From the NCBI GenBank assembly GCA_949127735.1, contig CASBPX010000128.1, positions 1 through 47,893 on the forward strand: a stretch of 47,893 bases of DNA, written 5' to 3'. Numbering within the stretch: the stretch's first letter is position 1; each line of letters opens with the position of its first letter. Shown here piece after piece: positions 1 to 7,861 of this stretch. Source of the stretch: Candidatus Obscuribacterales bacterium (lineage in GTDB: Bacteria > Cyanobacteriota > Vampirovibrionia > Obscuribacterales > Obscuribacteraceae). A program made the position numbers and the translations under genes. The notes beneath the pieces were generated by a model. The model saw nothing but the letters and a program-made list of their open reading frames with translations, ran no database searches and was not told the DNA's origin.

Positions 1-134
1 CACTCTAGCCCTTGCTGTCAAGCTTGTCAACCTGACAAAACTGACGAGTATGGCCTTTGAGTGTTAATACGGTCTCGCCCCGATTTCGCCACAATCACAC
101 CCTATTGTAGAAAAGTGGAAAACAAGGAGCGGCC

Positions 135-593
135 ATGGAAAGAAGTAATGACTCCACTGCCCAGGCAGTCGAACAAAAAAACTTAGTACAAAGCGATTCT
201 CTCAACTTAGCAAGCCTTTCTGCCCAAACCGACAATGGTCCAACTAAGACTGCAAATAACGATGATAAGGCTGCAGCTCAATGCCGAGAGGTGTTGAAGT
301 CCTTTCCTCAAATAGATCTTTATGACGGTCAGTCTGCAGTTGAGGTTAACGCCTACAAAGCTGCCATTGCCAAAACCATGCCTCAGGCGACTGAAGGCAC
401 AAAGCCTGCCGACTCTAAAGTTGGTGGAAAAGACCCGCTGGCCAGCTGCTTTGACGGTAATGGTTTCCCTATCGTCAACACCTCTGACCTTAAAGGGGAG
501 AACAAAAATTCGATAAACCAGAAAGAAACACCTCGCTTTAGCGGCGCTAGCAGCTGGGCCAAGCTCGAGGGTTACTCTCTAGAAAATAAATAG
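135..593 (+). CDS. Hypothetical hydrophilic protein (152 aa)
   Basis: I do not recognise this protein. It is polar and rich in Ser, Asn, Asp and Lys, with no signal peptide or membrane segment, and has two Cys residues (one in an 'AQCREVL' stretch, one in 'ASCFDG'). The start is well supported: the motif AAGGAG lies a few bases upstream of the ATG. It is followed by a 70-bp gap and the diguanylate cyclase gene on the same strand, so the two could be cotranscribed. The low-complexity N-terminal 50 residues look disordered. Coding status is fairly secure from the ribosome binding site and the open frame; function is unknown. Confidence 0.7.
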   Translation: MERSNDSTAQAVEQKNLVQSDSLNLASLSAQTDNGPTKTANNDDKAAAQCREVLKSFPQIDLYDGQSAVEVNAYKAAIAKTMPQATEGTKPADSKVGGKDPLASCFDGNGFPIVNTSDLKGENKNSINQKETPRFSGASSWAKLEGYSLENK

Positions 594-663
594 CGAAATG
601 CCATCAAATTGCCAAAGTTGGAAGTTAGTATCTAGTTAATCACTAGAGGCTGGCTGTTTATCA

Positions 664-2637
664 ATGTCCCCACTCCATCTGAGTAATTTTGACAAAACCG
701 AATTTCCCCGAGAGGAGAGCCCCGGCGGCGTTGTGGCCAATGTCTCGGATCTTTTTCGGTCGGCCGCCTACTCTTCAATGCAGCGGCCTGCCGATAGTGT
801 CGCTCAAATAATCAGGCATACGACCTCCTTTAAGCCTGATGCACCAGCTATAGTCGACGCGCCTGTGCATGACAATAACTGGACCACAGCCGGAGCCATG
901 GTCGGCAGCGTAGCCGAATTTTTTGTGCTGGCCAAAAGTGTGGGCGGCTTGCGCCAGGCTCTTGGTCGCGCTACTAGCGTGCCTGTTTTAGAGGCTGGTG
1001 TTAGTGGTGCTCTTTTCGAGGTCTTTCAGCCCGCTGCTGAGAAAGACTTTGGCGTCAATAAATTAAAAAGCGCAGCTCTCGGCTTTGGTACATTTGCCAC
1101 CATGGACGGTGCCGCTTTCGGGTTAAGCAAGATTCCACTTTTAGCTAAATCGGAAGGTCTACTTAAGACAGTCACTATAAATGGTGCCTCCGGTGCCGGT
1201 GGCGGGCTCACGCATTCCGTATTGGGAGCCGGTCTTGATGGTCGCACACCCAGCTATTCAGAGCTGAAAGGTAATGTAGCATCTTACGCTGCCTTCGGGG
1301 CAATGTTCGGTGCTCTCGATCATGGTGCCACCAGAGGTAAGCAAGCTATTACCACAAGGGTACAAGAACGCATCGCCAGCGGCGAACCGATTTTGTCTCT
1401 CGGTCCAATTGAATTGCACCAAAGGGGTTATCACGCAAAAGCCAAAGAAATGGCTCAGGTTGACAATCTCACTGGCTTGAAAAATAAAGCTGGCGGCGAT
1501 GATGTTTTAAAAAGTGAAATTGCTCGGGCTGATCGCCAGCAAGAACCTCTCTCAATGACATATATGGACCTCGACGGCTTCAAGGGTGTGAACGATAAAT
1601 TCGGTCACCATCAAGGCGATCAGGTTTTGAAAGAAGTTTCGGCCCAAATTAGAAAATATTTTTCACGCGGTACTGATAAACCAGTGCGCGAAGGTGGCGA
1701 TGAATTTATGGTGGTTTTGCCCAATACCAACCTTGCTCATGCAGACAATCTGGCTTCGGGCTTTGAAAAATATATGCGTATTGCTGTAGGTAAAGAGGCT
1801 CCTACGCTGGCGCAACTGCATCAAAACTTCCCTGCACAACTGACGCAAATAAAGGAGATTCCCCGTTCTATTCCTACTGGAGATGGGCAGCCAATGAATG
1901 ATCTGGCGGCAGAATTGATATCGGCGCGCATGTCACTTACCGGCGAAAGTCTTAAACCAGAAACCATTAAGGCCGAGGTTAAACGATTGCAGGAACGCAC
2001 CGGTCTGCCTGAAAGTCAGGTGTTCGATGGTCGCACGATTCAAGTTTACAGCGACGCCGATATCGCTAGATTGGCTCATCAGGCTTCTTTCAGATTTCTG
2101 CCTCAGATTGGCCAGATGATGAAAGTCAAAGGTTATGCCACAGAGCCACAAATATTGGAAGCAATTGCGATTCAAGCGAAACAGCCACCCGGCAAACAGC
2201 AACTAGTGAACGAGATTTTGATTGACAAGAAACAAACTACGCAAGCACAGGTAGATGATGTTTTCAGAGAACAGATGATTGCTAAAGAAGCTTTGAGTCG
2301 TATTCTGGAATCTATGCCAGGACTTAATTATTTGCAGTCAGGATTAAAGCCGTACAGGGTGCCGGAGCGCTTACAGAGTGCTGTGGACCCGACCGCTTTG
2401 CGCATGGGCATTCCTAAGGTGGAACGTCCGCACCTTAGCGTCAATGGTGTACGCCCACTGGGCATGTTCGAATCGCCTGTGAGCGGCGAGCTGGTGGTTG
2501 GCGTAAGCACCGGAGTCGTGCAGTGGAAGCCGGGCGAAACCATGGAAGCGCTTAAATACCGTGGTGATAAGCTCATGTTCGAGAAGAAAGACCAACGCAA
2601 AGCCCTTGGTTTGCGCGCGGATCGCGTGAAACACTAG
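664..2637 (+). CDS. GGDEF-domain diguanylate cyclase with lineage-specific flanking regions (657 aa)
   Basis: Likely makes cyclic di-GMP from two GTP. The GGDEF domain begins near residue 266 with 'DNLTGLKNK', followed by the Mg-binding 'DLDGFK' and the signature EGGDEF at about 343-348, which is intact. An allosteric inhibition site (RxxD, 'RGTD') sits exactly five residues before the signature, so product feedback is expected. The N-terminal 250 residues are Gly/Ala-rich and unlike any sensor domain I know. The C-terminal part (about 500-570) has helical repeats of the 'iLi..k.t..qvd.v...Q' type seen in type II secretion ATPase N-termini. The end of the GGDEF fold is extended compared with canonical domains. 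The gene converges on a histidine kinase gene 8 bp away. Enzyme class is confident; the flanking domains are not identified. Confidence 0.88.
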   Translation: MSPLHLSNFDKTEFPREESPGGVVANVSDLFRSAAYSSMQRPADSVAQIIRHTTSFKPDAPAIVDAPVHDNNWTTAGAMVGSVAEFFVLAKSVGGLRQALGRATSVPVLEAGVSGALFEVFQPAAEKDFGVNKLKSAALGFGTFATMDGAAFGLSKIPLLAKSEGLLKTVTINGASGAGGGLTHSVLGAGLDGRTPSYSELKGNVASYAAFGAMFGALDHGATRGKQAITTRVQERIASGEPILSLGPIELHQRGYHAKAKEMAQVDNLTGLKNKAGGDDVLKSEIARADRQQEPLSMTYMDLDGFKGVNDKFGHHQGDQVLKEVSAQIRKYFSRGTDKPVREGGDEFMVVLPNTNLAHADNLASGFEKYMRIAVGKEAPTLAQLHQNFPAQLTQIKEIPRSIPTGDGQPMNDLAAELISARMSLTGESLKPETIKAEVKRLQERTGLPESQVFDGRTIQVYSDADIARLAHQASFRFLPQIGQMMKVKGYATEPQILEAIAIQAKQPPGKQQLVNEILIDKKQTTQAQVDDVFREQMIAKEALSRILESMPGLNYLQSGLKPYRVPERLQSAVDPTALRMGIPKVERPHLSVNGVRPLGMFESPVSGELVVGVSTGVVQWKPGETMEALKYRGDKLMFEKKDQRKALGLRADRVKH

Positions 2638-2645
2638 GTATTGCA

Positions 2646-4145
2646 TCAGTTCTTGGGCAGTAAAATCCAGAATTTGCTGCCAGTTGGTGCAAGCGAATCA
2701 ACACCGATTTTACCATCGTGCAATTCAATTAAAGCTTTGCAAATTGCCAACCCAAGCCCAGTTCCGCGACTAGAGTCTTCTTCGCTGACTTGTTGAAAGC
2801 GATCAAAAATTGCTTCTTTCAAATGTTCAGGTACGCCTCTGCCACTGTCGCTAACAGCGATGCGAATATAGCCTGCATTCTTATCATTCTCCAAAGAGAG
2901 GTGCACGATGCCGTTGCGAGGGGAATGTTTAATTGCATTGGAAAGTAAATTAGTCACCACTTGTTCAATTCTGCCTACATCAATTTTTGCTTCAAGTGGT
3001 ATCAGATTTGATTCAATGGTAATGCCGCGATTCTGACGCAGCCCGTCAGTGGCTTCCAATGCGGCCATTAAACAGTCTTTGACATTGTTTTTTTGCTTTT
3101 GAATAGACAGCATTCCTGATTCAATTTTTTGCATGTCAAGCAAATCTTGACTGATGCGCAAAATGCGATTGCAGTTGCCTTCAATTGTTTTTAAAAGTGC
3201 TTTGCCGCGCTCATCGAGTACACCGTCAAGCCGCATTTCCAGAGCCTCTCCGGTGCACTTAATGGTGGTGAGAGGGCTTCTGATATCATGGCTGACCATG
3301 CCGATTACTTCTTCTCGTGCCTGGTCTAGATGTTCAATTAACTGAGCAGCCTGATGCAGAGCATCGTCGAGCCCGGCAATTTCATCGTTTCCACTAATTG
3401 GCTCTAGTAAGGGTTTGCGCTCACCAAGGCGACCGGCGTTATCCATCACTATATTTAAGCGTGATACCAGATGACGGCTGTAAAGCCACGCGCCAAGTAA
3501 ACCAATCAGTGCGCTGGTTGCAACAGCTAATTTAAGTAAAAAAGTGGTTTGATTGCGAATGGCATTAGATTGGTCAGTGTCTATTTCTTCGGCGCTCGAA
3601 GTGGCTAACTCGAATAATCCAAGTGAAACAATTTTTCTAAAATGTTCATTCAGTTTCGGTCGGAAAAGTTTAGAGATATTGTTGAAATCTTCAATCTGGC
3701 CGGTGGCTAGCATCGTTTTTACTGCATCTAGTTCTTTTGTGATTTTATCTAATTCAATCTCGCTTGCCACCACGTTTTCGTGAATGGGTGGCTTGCTGTC
3801 GACCGTTAACTCTGCCAGTTTTGCAAACTCATTTTTTAGCTCAGTCATGCCGGCGCGAATTTCTTTAGCAGCTGCAAATGGATTTTGATTTACTTGAAAA
3901 ATTTCTTGCACAATTAGCAATTTGTGAGTGACTTTATTGACGGTGTCGCCGATCATGCGCGCTTTGTTAATACGCGCAGATTCAATCGCCATGTCGTTTT
4001 GCAGAGAGAGCAGAAGCGAAAATATGCCGAGCTCAAAGCATAGAGGAATGCTCACCAGCAATAATCCTTTATGCAGTAAAGGCAGTCTATGCAGTAAAGG
4101 TAGTCTATGCAGCAAAGGCAGTCTATGCAATAAAGACAGGCGCAT
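2646..4145 (-). CDS. Membrane sensor histidine kinase (499 aa)
   Basis: Autophosphorylating sensor of a two-component pair; its partner regulator lies just upstream (15-bp gap). Order: an odd N-terminus of repeated 'LLHRLP' units (residues 5-26), transmembrane helix 1 (about 27-49), a periplasmic helical sensor (50-200, four-helix-bundle/CHASE3-like by appearance), transmembrane helix 2 (about 202-224), a HAMP-like linker, HisKA with phospho-acceptor His286 in 'VSHDIRSPL', and HATPase_c with N box 'NLLSNAIKHSP', G1 'DSGRGVP', F box 'IFDRF' and G2 'GTGLGLAIC'. All catalytic boxes are intact. The N-terminal repeat is encoded by an 18-bp tandem array and places Arg/His-rich sequence before the first membrane helix. 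The signal sensed is unknown. Confidence 0.93.
   Translation of the reverse strand: MRLSLLHRLPLLHRLPLLHRLPLLHKGLLLVSIPLCFELGIFSLLLSLQNDMAIESARINKARMIGDTVNKVTHKLLIVQEIFQVNQNPFAAAKEIRAGMTELKNEFAKLAELTVDSKPPIHENVVASEIELDKITKELDAVKTMLATGQIEDFNNISKLFRPKLNEHFRKIVSLGLFELATSSAEEIDTDQSNAIRNQTTFLLKLAVATSALIGLLGAWLYSRHLVSRLNIVMDNAGRLGERKPLLEPISGNDEIAGLDDALHQAAQLIEHLDQAREEVIGMVSHDIRSPLTTIKCTGEALEMRLDGVLDERGKALLKTIEGNCNRILRISQDLLDMQKIESGMLSIQKQKNNVKDCLMAALEATDGLRQNRGITIESNLIPLEAKIDVGRIEQVVTNLLSNAIKHSPRNGIVHLSLENDKNAGYIRIAVSDSGRGVPEHLKEAIFDRFQQVSEEDSSRGTGLGLAICKALIELHDGKIGVDSLAPTGSKFWILLPKN
4071..4142. repeat. Four tandem 18-bp units inside the histidine kinase start
   Basis: Units lie at 4071-4088, 4089-4106, 4107-4124 and 4125-4142. 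The first three differ by single bases; the fourth is degenerate. Because 18 is a multiple of 3, copy number changes would keep the kinase frame and add or remove a six-residue 'LLHRLP' block before the first membrane helix. Confidence 0.9.
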
Positions 4146-4160
4146 CAGTAGATTTCCATT

Positions 4161-4838
4161 TTAGGCACCAGCCCGGAAGGCGTATCCGACTTTGTGAATG
4201 GTTTCAATCAATGACTCGCATCCTTCTTGATCAATTTCTTTGCGAATACGCTTAACTGCTGCTCGAAGCGCTTCTACGCCACTTTCAGTGTATGAGTTCC
4301 ATACGCGGCTAAGAATAGTCTCTTGACTCAATACTTGATTAGGATGCTTGATGAAAAATTCCAGTAGTGAAAAATCTAAAGGCTGCAAGCGCACTTCTTG
4401 ATCGTTTCTAAACAACTTTCGATTTGCCAGATCGATTTTTAAATTATTCAAATGCACGACTTCTGCCGCCATTACCGCCGGCCGCCGCAATAGCGCTCGT
4501 ATACGGGCGGCCAGTTCTCTTAAGCCAAATGGTTTGGTTAAGTAATCGTCGGCGCCCAGGTCGAGGCCCAATTCTTTATCACGCTCGTCTGATTTGCCGG
4601 TAAGCATCAGAATCGGAGTGATACCACCTTTGGCGCGATAGTCTTTGCAAAGATCAAAACCGCTGCCGTCCGGCAAGGTGACGTCAAAGACCAGCAGATC
4701 AAATTGATTGTCGGCGAGCATTTCGGTTGCCTCGGCTTTCGAATAACACAATTCGATTTTGTGACCATCTTTAGTCAGTGATTCAGAAACCACTGACAGA
4801 AGTTCGTCATCGTCATCAACCAGAAGAATTTTCGCCAT
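4161..4838 (-). CDS. OmpR/PhoB-family response regulator (225 aa)
   Basis: DNA-binding partner of the histidine kinase that follows it in the same transcript. The receiver domain (1-120) has the acidic pair in 'LLVDDDD', phospho-acceptor Asp52 in 'VFDVTLPDGSG', and the conserved Lys102 in 'DDYLTKPF'. The C-terminal winged helix (about 130-225) carries the usual 'LLEFFIKHPNQVLS' and 'VKRIRKEI' features, ending in 'VGYAFRAG'. The length is standard. The regulator precedes the kinase, a common two-component order. Targets cannot be read from the sequence. It is closely similar in layout to the regulator at 32390-33073. Confidence 0.95.
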   Translation of the reverse strand: MAKILLVDDDDELLSVVSESLTKDGHKIELCYSKAEATEMLADNQFDLLVFDVTLPDGSGFDLCKDYRAKGGITPILMLTGKSDERDKELGLDLGADDYLTKPFGLRELAARIRALLRRPAVMAAEVVHLNNLKIDLANRKLFRNDQEVRLQPLDFSLLEFFIKHPNQVLSQETILSRVWNSYTESGVEALRAAVKRIRKEIDQEGCESLIETIHKVGYAFRAGA

Positions 4839-4942
4839 AGTTCAGTTTATGCCCGCGGCGCTGCCCTCCGGAACCTTGCGGCTGATAATCAAGGCCCGCA
4901 AGGCTTGACTTAATATACGCCCGTGGTCTGGAACTTTCACTC

Positions 4943-4971
4943 TTGACGCCCGTCGCCTGCAGCGCAATAGT
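4943..4971 (+). promoter_or_regulatory. Possible sigma70-type promoter for the secreted Ser/Thr-rich gene
   Basis: TTGACG (4943-4948) is followed after 17 bp by AATAGT (4966-4971). The -10 match is only 4 of 6, and the expected start site would leave a short leader before the ATG at 4995. Weak prediction. Confidence 0.3.
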
Positions 4972-4994
4972 TTTAAATAAGGAAGTAATGACCC

Positions 4995-5444
4995 ATGGTG
5001 ATTTTGAAAAAGGCAGTTACTGTCGCTCTAGCCGTATGCGCTGTGCCGTTGAGCACACTGCCTGTCTTTGCGGGTGAAACGCAATCAAGCAGCATGGCCG
5101 GCACCCAGAGTAGCTCACAGTCTGCAGCACCGACTGCTGCAAGTGGAGCTTCCACACAAAATTCCACTCAGGCTGGAACCCAAAACTCCAGCCAATCACC
5201 GCTCCCGACTGAACGTCGCTCATCATCAATGAGCACAACCCAGTCGACTAATGTGGGCTCTCCGCCCGTCGTAACCACTCACGGCACTTCCTCGGCCAGT
5301 ACCACTACACAAACCAAAGTCGGCTCAGTGCCGACTGCTCAGACTACAACCCGCAGAACCAGCGCCAAAGTGCGTACTTATGTTAAACCAAAAGCGAAAA
5401 GAGTAACTACCTACAATAGACACACTTCTGTTCGCGTTCGTTAG
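4995..5444 (+). CDS. Secreted Ser/Thr/Gln-rich low-complexity protein with basic tail (149 aa)
   Basis: Not recognised as a known family. The first 27 residues form a plausible Sec signal peptide (Lys-rich start, 'AVTVALAVCAVPL' core, cleavage near 'VFAGE'). The mature part is almost entirely Ser, Thr, Gln, Ala and Gly with repeated 'TQSSS', 'TQNS' and 'GTQ' motifs, and the last 25 residues are Arg/Lys-rich. This fits an extracellular or wall-associated disordered protein, possibly O-modified or binding an acidic polymer, but that is inference. A GGAAG ribosome binding site lies 9 bp before the ATG. It is divergent from the two-component operon. An 8-bp tandem repeat straddles the stop codon. 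Confidence 0.75.
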   Translation: MVILKKAVTVALAVCAVPLSTLPVFAGETQSSSMAGTQSSSQSAAPTAASGASTQNSTQAGTQNSSQSPLPTERRSSSMSTTQSTNVGSPPVVTTHGTSSASTTTQTKVGSVPTAQTTTRRTSAKVRTYVKPKAKRVTTYNRHTSVRVR

Positions 5445-5459
5445 TTCGTTAGTTCGCTA
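5436..5459. repeat. Three 8-bp tandem units across a stop codon
   Basis: Units GTTCGTTA (5436-5443), GTTCGTTA (5444-5451) and GTTCGCTA (5452-5459). The TAG stop of the secreted protein (5442-5444) lies inside the array. Confidence 0.9.
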
Positions 5460-5502
5460 GTGAGCTAAATGAATAAAGGGCAGTCTGTCTACATAGGTTA
5501 AT

Positions 5503-6960
5503 TTACTGGCGCTTTTTTCTATATTCCGGTTCGGGTTTTTCGCTCAGGCGGGCGGCAATATGTGCTCCTACCATGACGCCAAATTTGACTTTCATCGACA
5601 GTCCTGTAAGGAGCACCGCTGGGGCGCCCAGGTCAGCTGCATAGCTGATAAGGCCTGGCTTATGACCATCGAATAATGCTTTATCGATCACCCAGTTCGT
5701 GGCGATACCGGCGCCGAGCACGCCCATACTTTTTTTCATGAAAGTAGCCTGTTCTGAGCTGAGCAAACTGAATGCTTTCACTCTTGACTCCACTACTTTG
5801 GCGGCGTTGGCTTCAAGTCGGCCAGCCATTTCAGTCAAACCTTCGCTTTGAATCAAAACGTCCTGACTCAGCCCGCTCAGTGCTTTGAGATGTTCGCCCT
5901 GGCTCGTGATTAGCACCTTCGAACCCGGAGCGTGAGTTTTATCGATAGCTTCAATCAAGCCATTTAAGTGGGTCGGACGCTTTAGCTCGGCTACTTTTTC
6001 AGGGGTAATGTCAGGATCAAATTCAAAACGACGGCCGAACTCGAGGAGGTCGGGCTGCTCTTTGGCGATGGCCTGCACTACGGCGTCTGCTTCTAATTTT
6101 TTGGCGCCAAGATTAGTGCGCAGATTTCTGATGCTACTGTAGAACTCATTTTCAGCAGCCACTTTCATTTCTAGCGAACCGGTGTTAGCGAGCAGATGGG
6201 CCTCCGCTTCGGCTAGCTTGGCGGCATTGGCGTTCATGGTGGTGGCATGATGAGCCAGGCCCTCATCTTTCAAAAGTGGGCTACCGCTTAAATGTTCGGC
6301 ATATTCGCCCACTTGTTTAATCTGGTCTGTGGTCAAATCTTTGACCGGAATATTATCGAGCGCGCCAATCACTTCGCCAATATTGTTGCCGCGATAGAGC
6401 TTGCGCGACATCTCTTCGGACACGCCGGTTTTGTTGAACTCAAAGCGATAACCTTCGTCGAACAAGTGGGGCTCGCTAGCCACCACCTCATTGACTTTAA
6501 GCACTGAAGCTTCGTAACGAGTCTTCAGTTCTTTGGTCAAATCGATGCGGCTTCTGCCGAAATCGACGGCTAGCTCTTCTTTGATGGCGTGATCGCTTAG
6601 GTTATGCAACTTCTCGCTGTTTTGCGCGGCGATTTTGTAGCCGCCTTTTCTGGCAAACCAGTAGCCTGAAGCGGCTGTTAGAGGAATTTCCAAACTGCTT
6701 GCAATTTTGTCACCCGGTGACTGATTGTCACGCTTGGGACGAGGCAAGTCTTCGTCTGCAACGTCGGCATAGTTGCGAGCAGCTGGGTCAATTGCACGGC
6801 GGCTGGCCTCAGGGGTGACCTGGCGCTCTGGCGCTGTCACATTCTGACGCTGTGGAAGAGTAGAGCCAGACTTGGGCATTGGTAGCAAATCGAGGGAGTT
6901 GATGTTCAACCCCTTGTTGAATTGCTCTTCGACGGTCTGCTTCTCTGTTCCTTTCGGCAT
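5503..6960 (-). CDS. Hypothetical helical protein with C-terminal membrane segments (about 485 aa)
   Basis: No family recognised. Two related helical blocks can be seen: about 120-260 and 260-400 both contain 'LRTxLxAKxLExxAVVxA/LKTRYEASVLKVNEVVA'-like helices, then a 'PHLFDEGYRFEF' or 'PDLLEFGRRFEF' stretch, then 'LxxHATTMxANAAKLAEAEAxL'-like helices, which suggests an internal duplication. Near 90-110 there is a short hydrophobic stretch, and the C-terminus (about 415-470) has two hydrophobic segments around 'GVLGAGIATNWVIDKAL' and 'APAVLLTGLSMKVKFGVMV'. I prefer the second ATG at 6960 because AGGA lies at good spacing before it; an ATG at 6966 is the alternative. Stands alone on the minus strand. 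Confidence 0.72.
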   Translation of the reverse strand: MPKGTEKQTVEEQFNKGLNINSLDLLPMPKSGSTLPQRQNVTAPERQVTPEASRRAIDPAARNYADVADEDLPRPKRDNQSPGDKIASSLEIPLTAASGYWFARKGGYKIAAQNSEKLHNLSDHAIKEELAVDFGRSRIDLTKELKTRYEASVLKVNEVVASEPHLFDEGYRFEFNKTGVSEEMSRKLYRGNNIGEVIGALDNIPVKDLTTDQIKQVGEYAEHLSGSPLLKDEGLAHHATTMNANAAKLAEAEAHLLANTGSLEMKVAAENEFYSSIRNLRTNLGAKKLEADAVVQAIAKEQPDLLEFGRRFEFDPDITPEKVAELKRPTHLNGLIEAIDKTHAPGSKVLITSQGEHLKALSGLSQDVLIQSEGLTEMAGRLEANAAKVVESRVKAFSLLSSEQATFMKKSMGVLGAGIATNWVIDKALFDGHKPGLISYAADLGAPAVLLTGLSMKVKFGVMVGAHIAARLSEKPEPEYRKKRQ

Positions 6961-7128
6961 TTTCATTTCCTGGGGCGGTGCTTGTATTGAAGATACGATA
7001 AGCAGTTTGCGGTTGTAATGGGGGAAATACGCATTGCTCCGAGACTTCTCCCGGGCGCGCGCGAAGCCTAAAAGATTGACTAAGCTTTTAAAGTGCTAGG
7101 ATTTCACTCTAGATATAAGAGAGAAGTA

Positions 7129-7470
7129 GTGGCAACTAAACAGCTAGTTTTGATTTTTGGAGTAATTCTCACATTCATGCTTTGCACCGGGCTGGCATAT
7201 TATTGGGCCTGGCAAAATGTCTGGAATTCATCGCGAAGAGCCCCGGCAATTGGTTCAGAGCCTCTAGAAATCAAACTCGTGGCTGCAACCAAAGACATTC
7301 CCGCAGGTAGTGAAATCGGCCCGGCTAACGTAGAGGAGCGTCGCGAAACAACCAACCATGTGGCTCTCGATGCTTTTGGGTTCGCCTCCGAATGTATCGG
7401 TCGCAAAACAAAGTGGCTAGTAAAAAAAGGCGAATACCTTGCTAAGCACGATATCTTGCCGCAAAATTAA
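7129..7470 (+). CDS. Membrane-anchored mini SAF-domain protein (113 aa), CpaB/RcpC-like fold
   Basis: A single N-terminal membrane helix ('LVLIFGVILTFMLCTGLAYYW') is followed by a SAF-type fold: 'VAATKDIPAGSEIGPANVEERR' matches the CpaB/FlgA/antifreeze pattern 'vAardIpaGt.it..dv..r', and 'RKTKWLVKKGEYLAKHDI' matches the second half. CpaB proteins act in type IVb (Tad) pilus assembly, but those are longer and no pilus gene is in the window, so the role is unknown. The frame is open from a GTG at 7093, but the GTG at 7129 has an AAGAGAG site at good spacing and gives a cleaner membrane anchor. A second SAF-like gene follows 28 bp after the stop, probably in the same operon. Confidence 0.78.
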   Translation: MATKQLVLIFGVILTFMLCTGLAYYWAWQNVWNSSRRAPAIGSEPLEIKLVAATKDIPAGSEIGPANVEERRETTNHVALDAFGFASECIGRKTKWLVKKGEYLAKHDILPQN

Positions 7471-7504
7471 GTTCAAGAATGACGTGGACAACTGAAGTTT
7501 GAAA

Positions 7505-7846
7505 ATGAGTGAAAAAACTGCCCTGACACCAATTAAGTATTTGCTTTTTACCATTCCGGTGGCTATGGCTGCAGGTTTATATGCTGGCAATGAAATCGCA
7601 ACGCAAGAAGTGGCCCAACATCAGGCTGAAGCTCTTGAGCGAAATACTGCCCAAGATTTTCTCATCAGTGTCAAGGTAGACGTGCCACCGAATATGGTGA
7701 TCGAATCGTCAATGGTTGAAGCCAGGCAAGCATTTGCCAATCGCATTGAGCCTGACCTCGAAACCTCACTAAAAGCCGTACTCGGAAAGAAATCAAAGTT
7801 TGGATTGAATAAAGGTCAGGTAGTAGCAAAGGCCGATTTGGAATAA
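7505..7846 (+). CDS. Second mini SAF-like membrane protein (113 aa)
   Basis: One N-terminal membrane helix ('YLLFTIPVAMAAGLYAG') and then a diverged SAF-like domain: 'VKVDVPPNMVIESSMVEARQ' corresponds to the 'a..dIpaGt.i...dve.r' strand-turn-strand, and 'LGKKSKFGLNKGQVVAKADL' to the second half. It is probably a paralogue of the gene just before it, and the pair may act as a unit at the membrane. ATG 7505 is used; a TTG two codons upstream is possible. The stop lies in a 9-bp tandem repeat that also supplies the AAGG ribosome binding site of the next gene, so the three genes are likely cotranscribed. Confidence 0.72.
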   Translation: MSEKTALTPIKYLLFTIPVAMAAGLYAGNEIATQEVAQHQAEALERNTAQDFLISVKVDVPPNMVIESSMVEARQAFANRIEPDLETSLKAVLGKKSKFGLNKGQVVAKADLE

Positions 7847-7858
7847 GGTGAATAAGGC
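7841..7858. repeat. Two 9-bp tandem units between stop and start
   Basis: GAATAAGGT (7841-7849) and GAATAAGGC (7850-7858). The first copy contains the stop codon of the upstream gene and both copies contain AAGG; the second acts as ribosome binding site for the ATG at 7862. Confidence 0.85.
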
Positions 7859-7861
7859 GCT

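Noticed and set aside
24-38. Inverted repeat TTGTCA-ACC-TGACAA near the window start
   Set aside because: Short and without a T run or a clear promoter around it; not enough to call a site.
4071-4142. Possible CRISPR-like array
   Set aside because: Units are contiguous 18-bp tandem repeats inside a coding frame, with no spacers.
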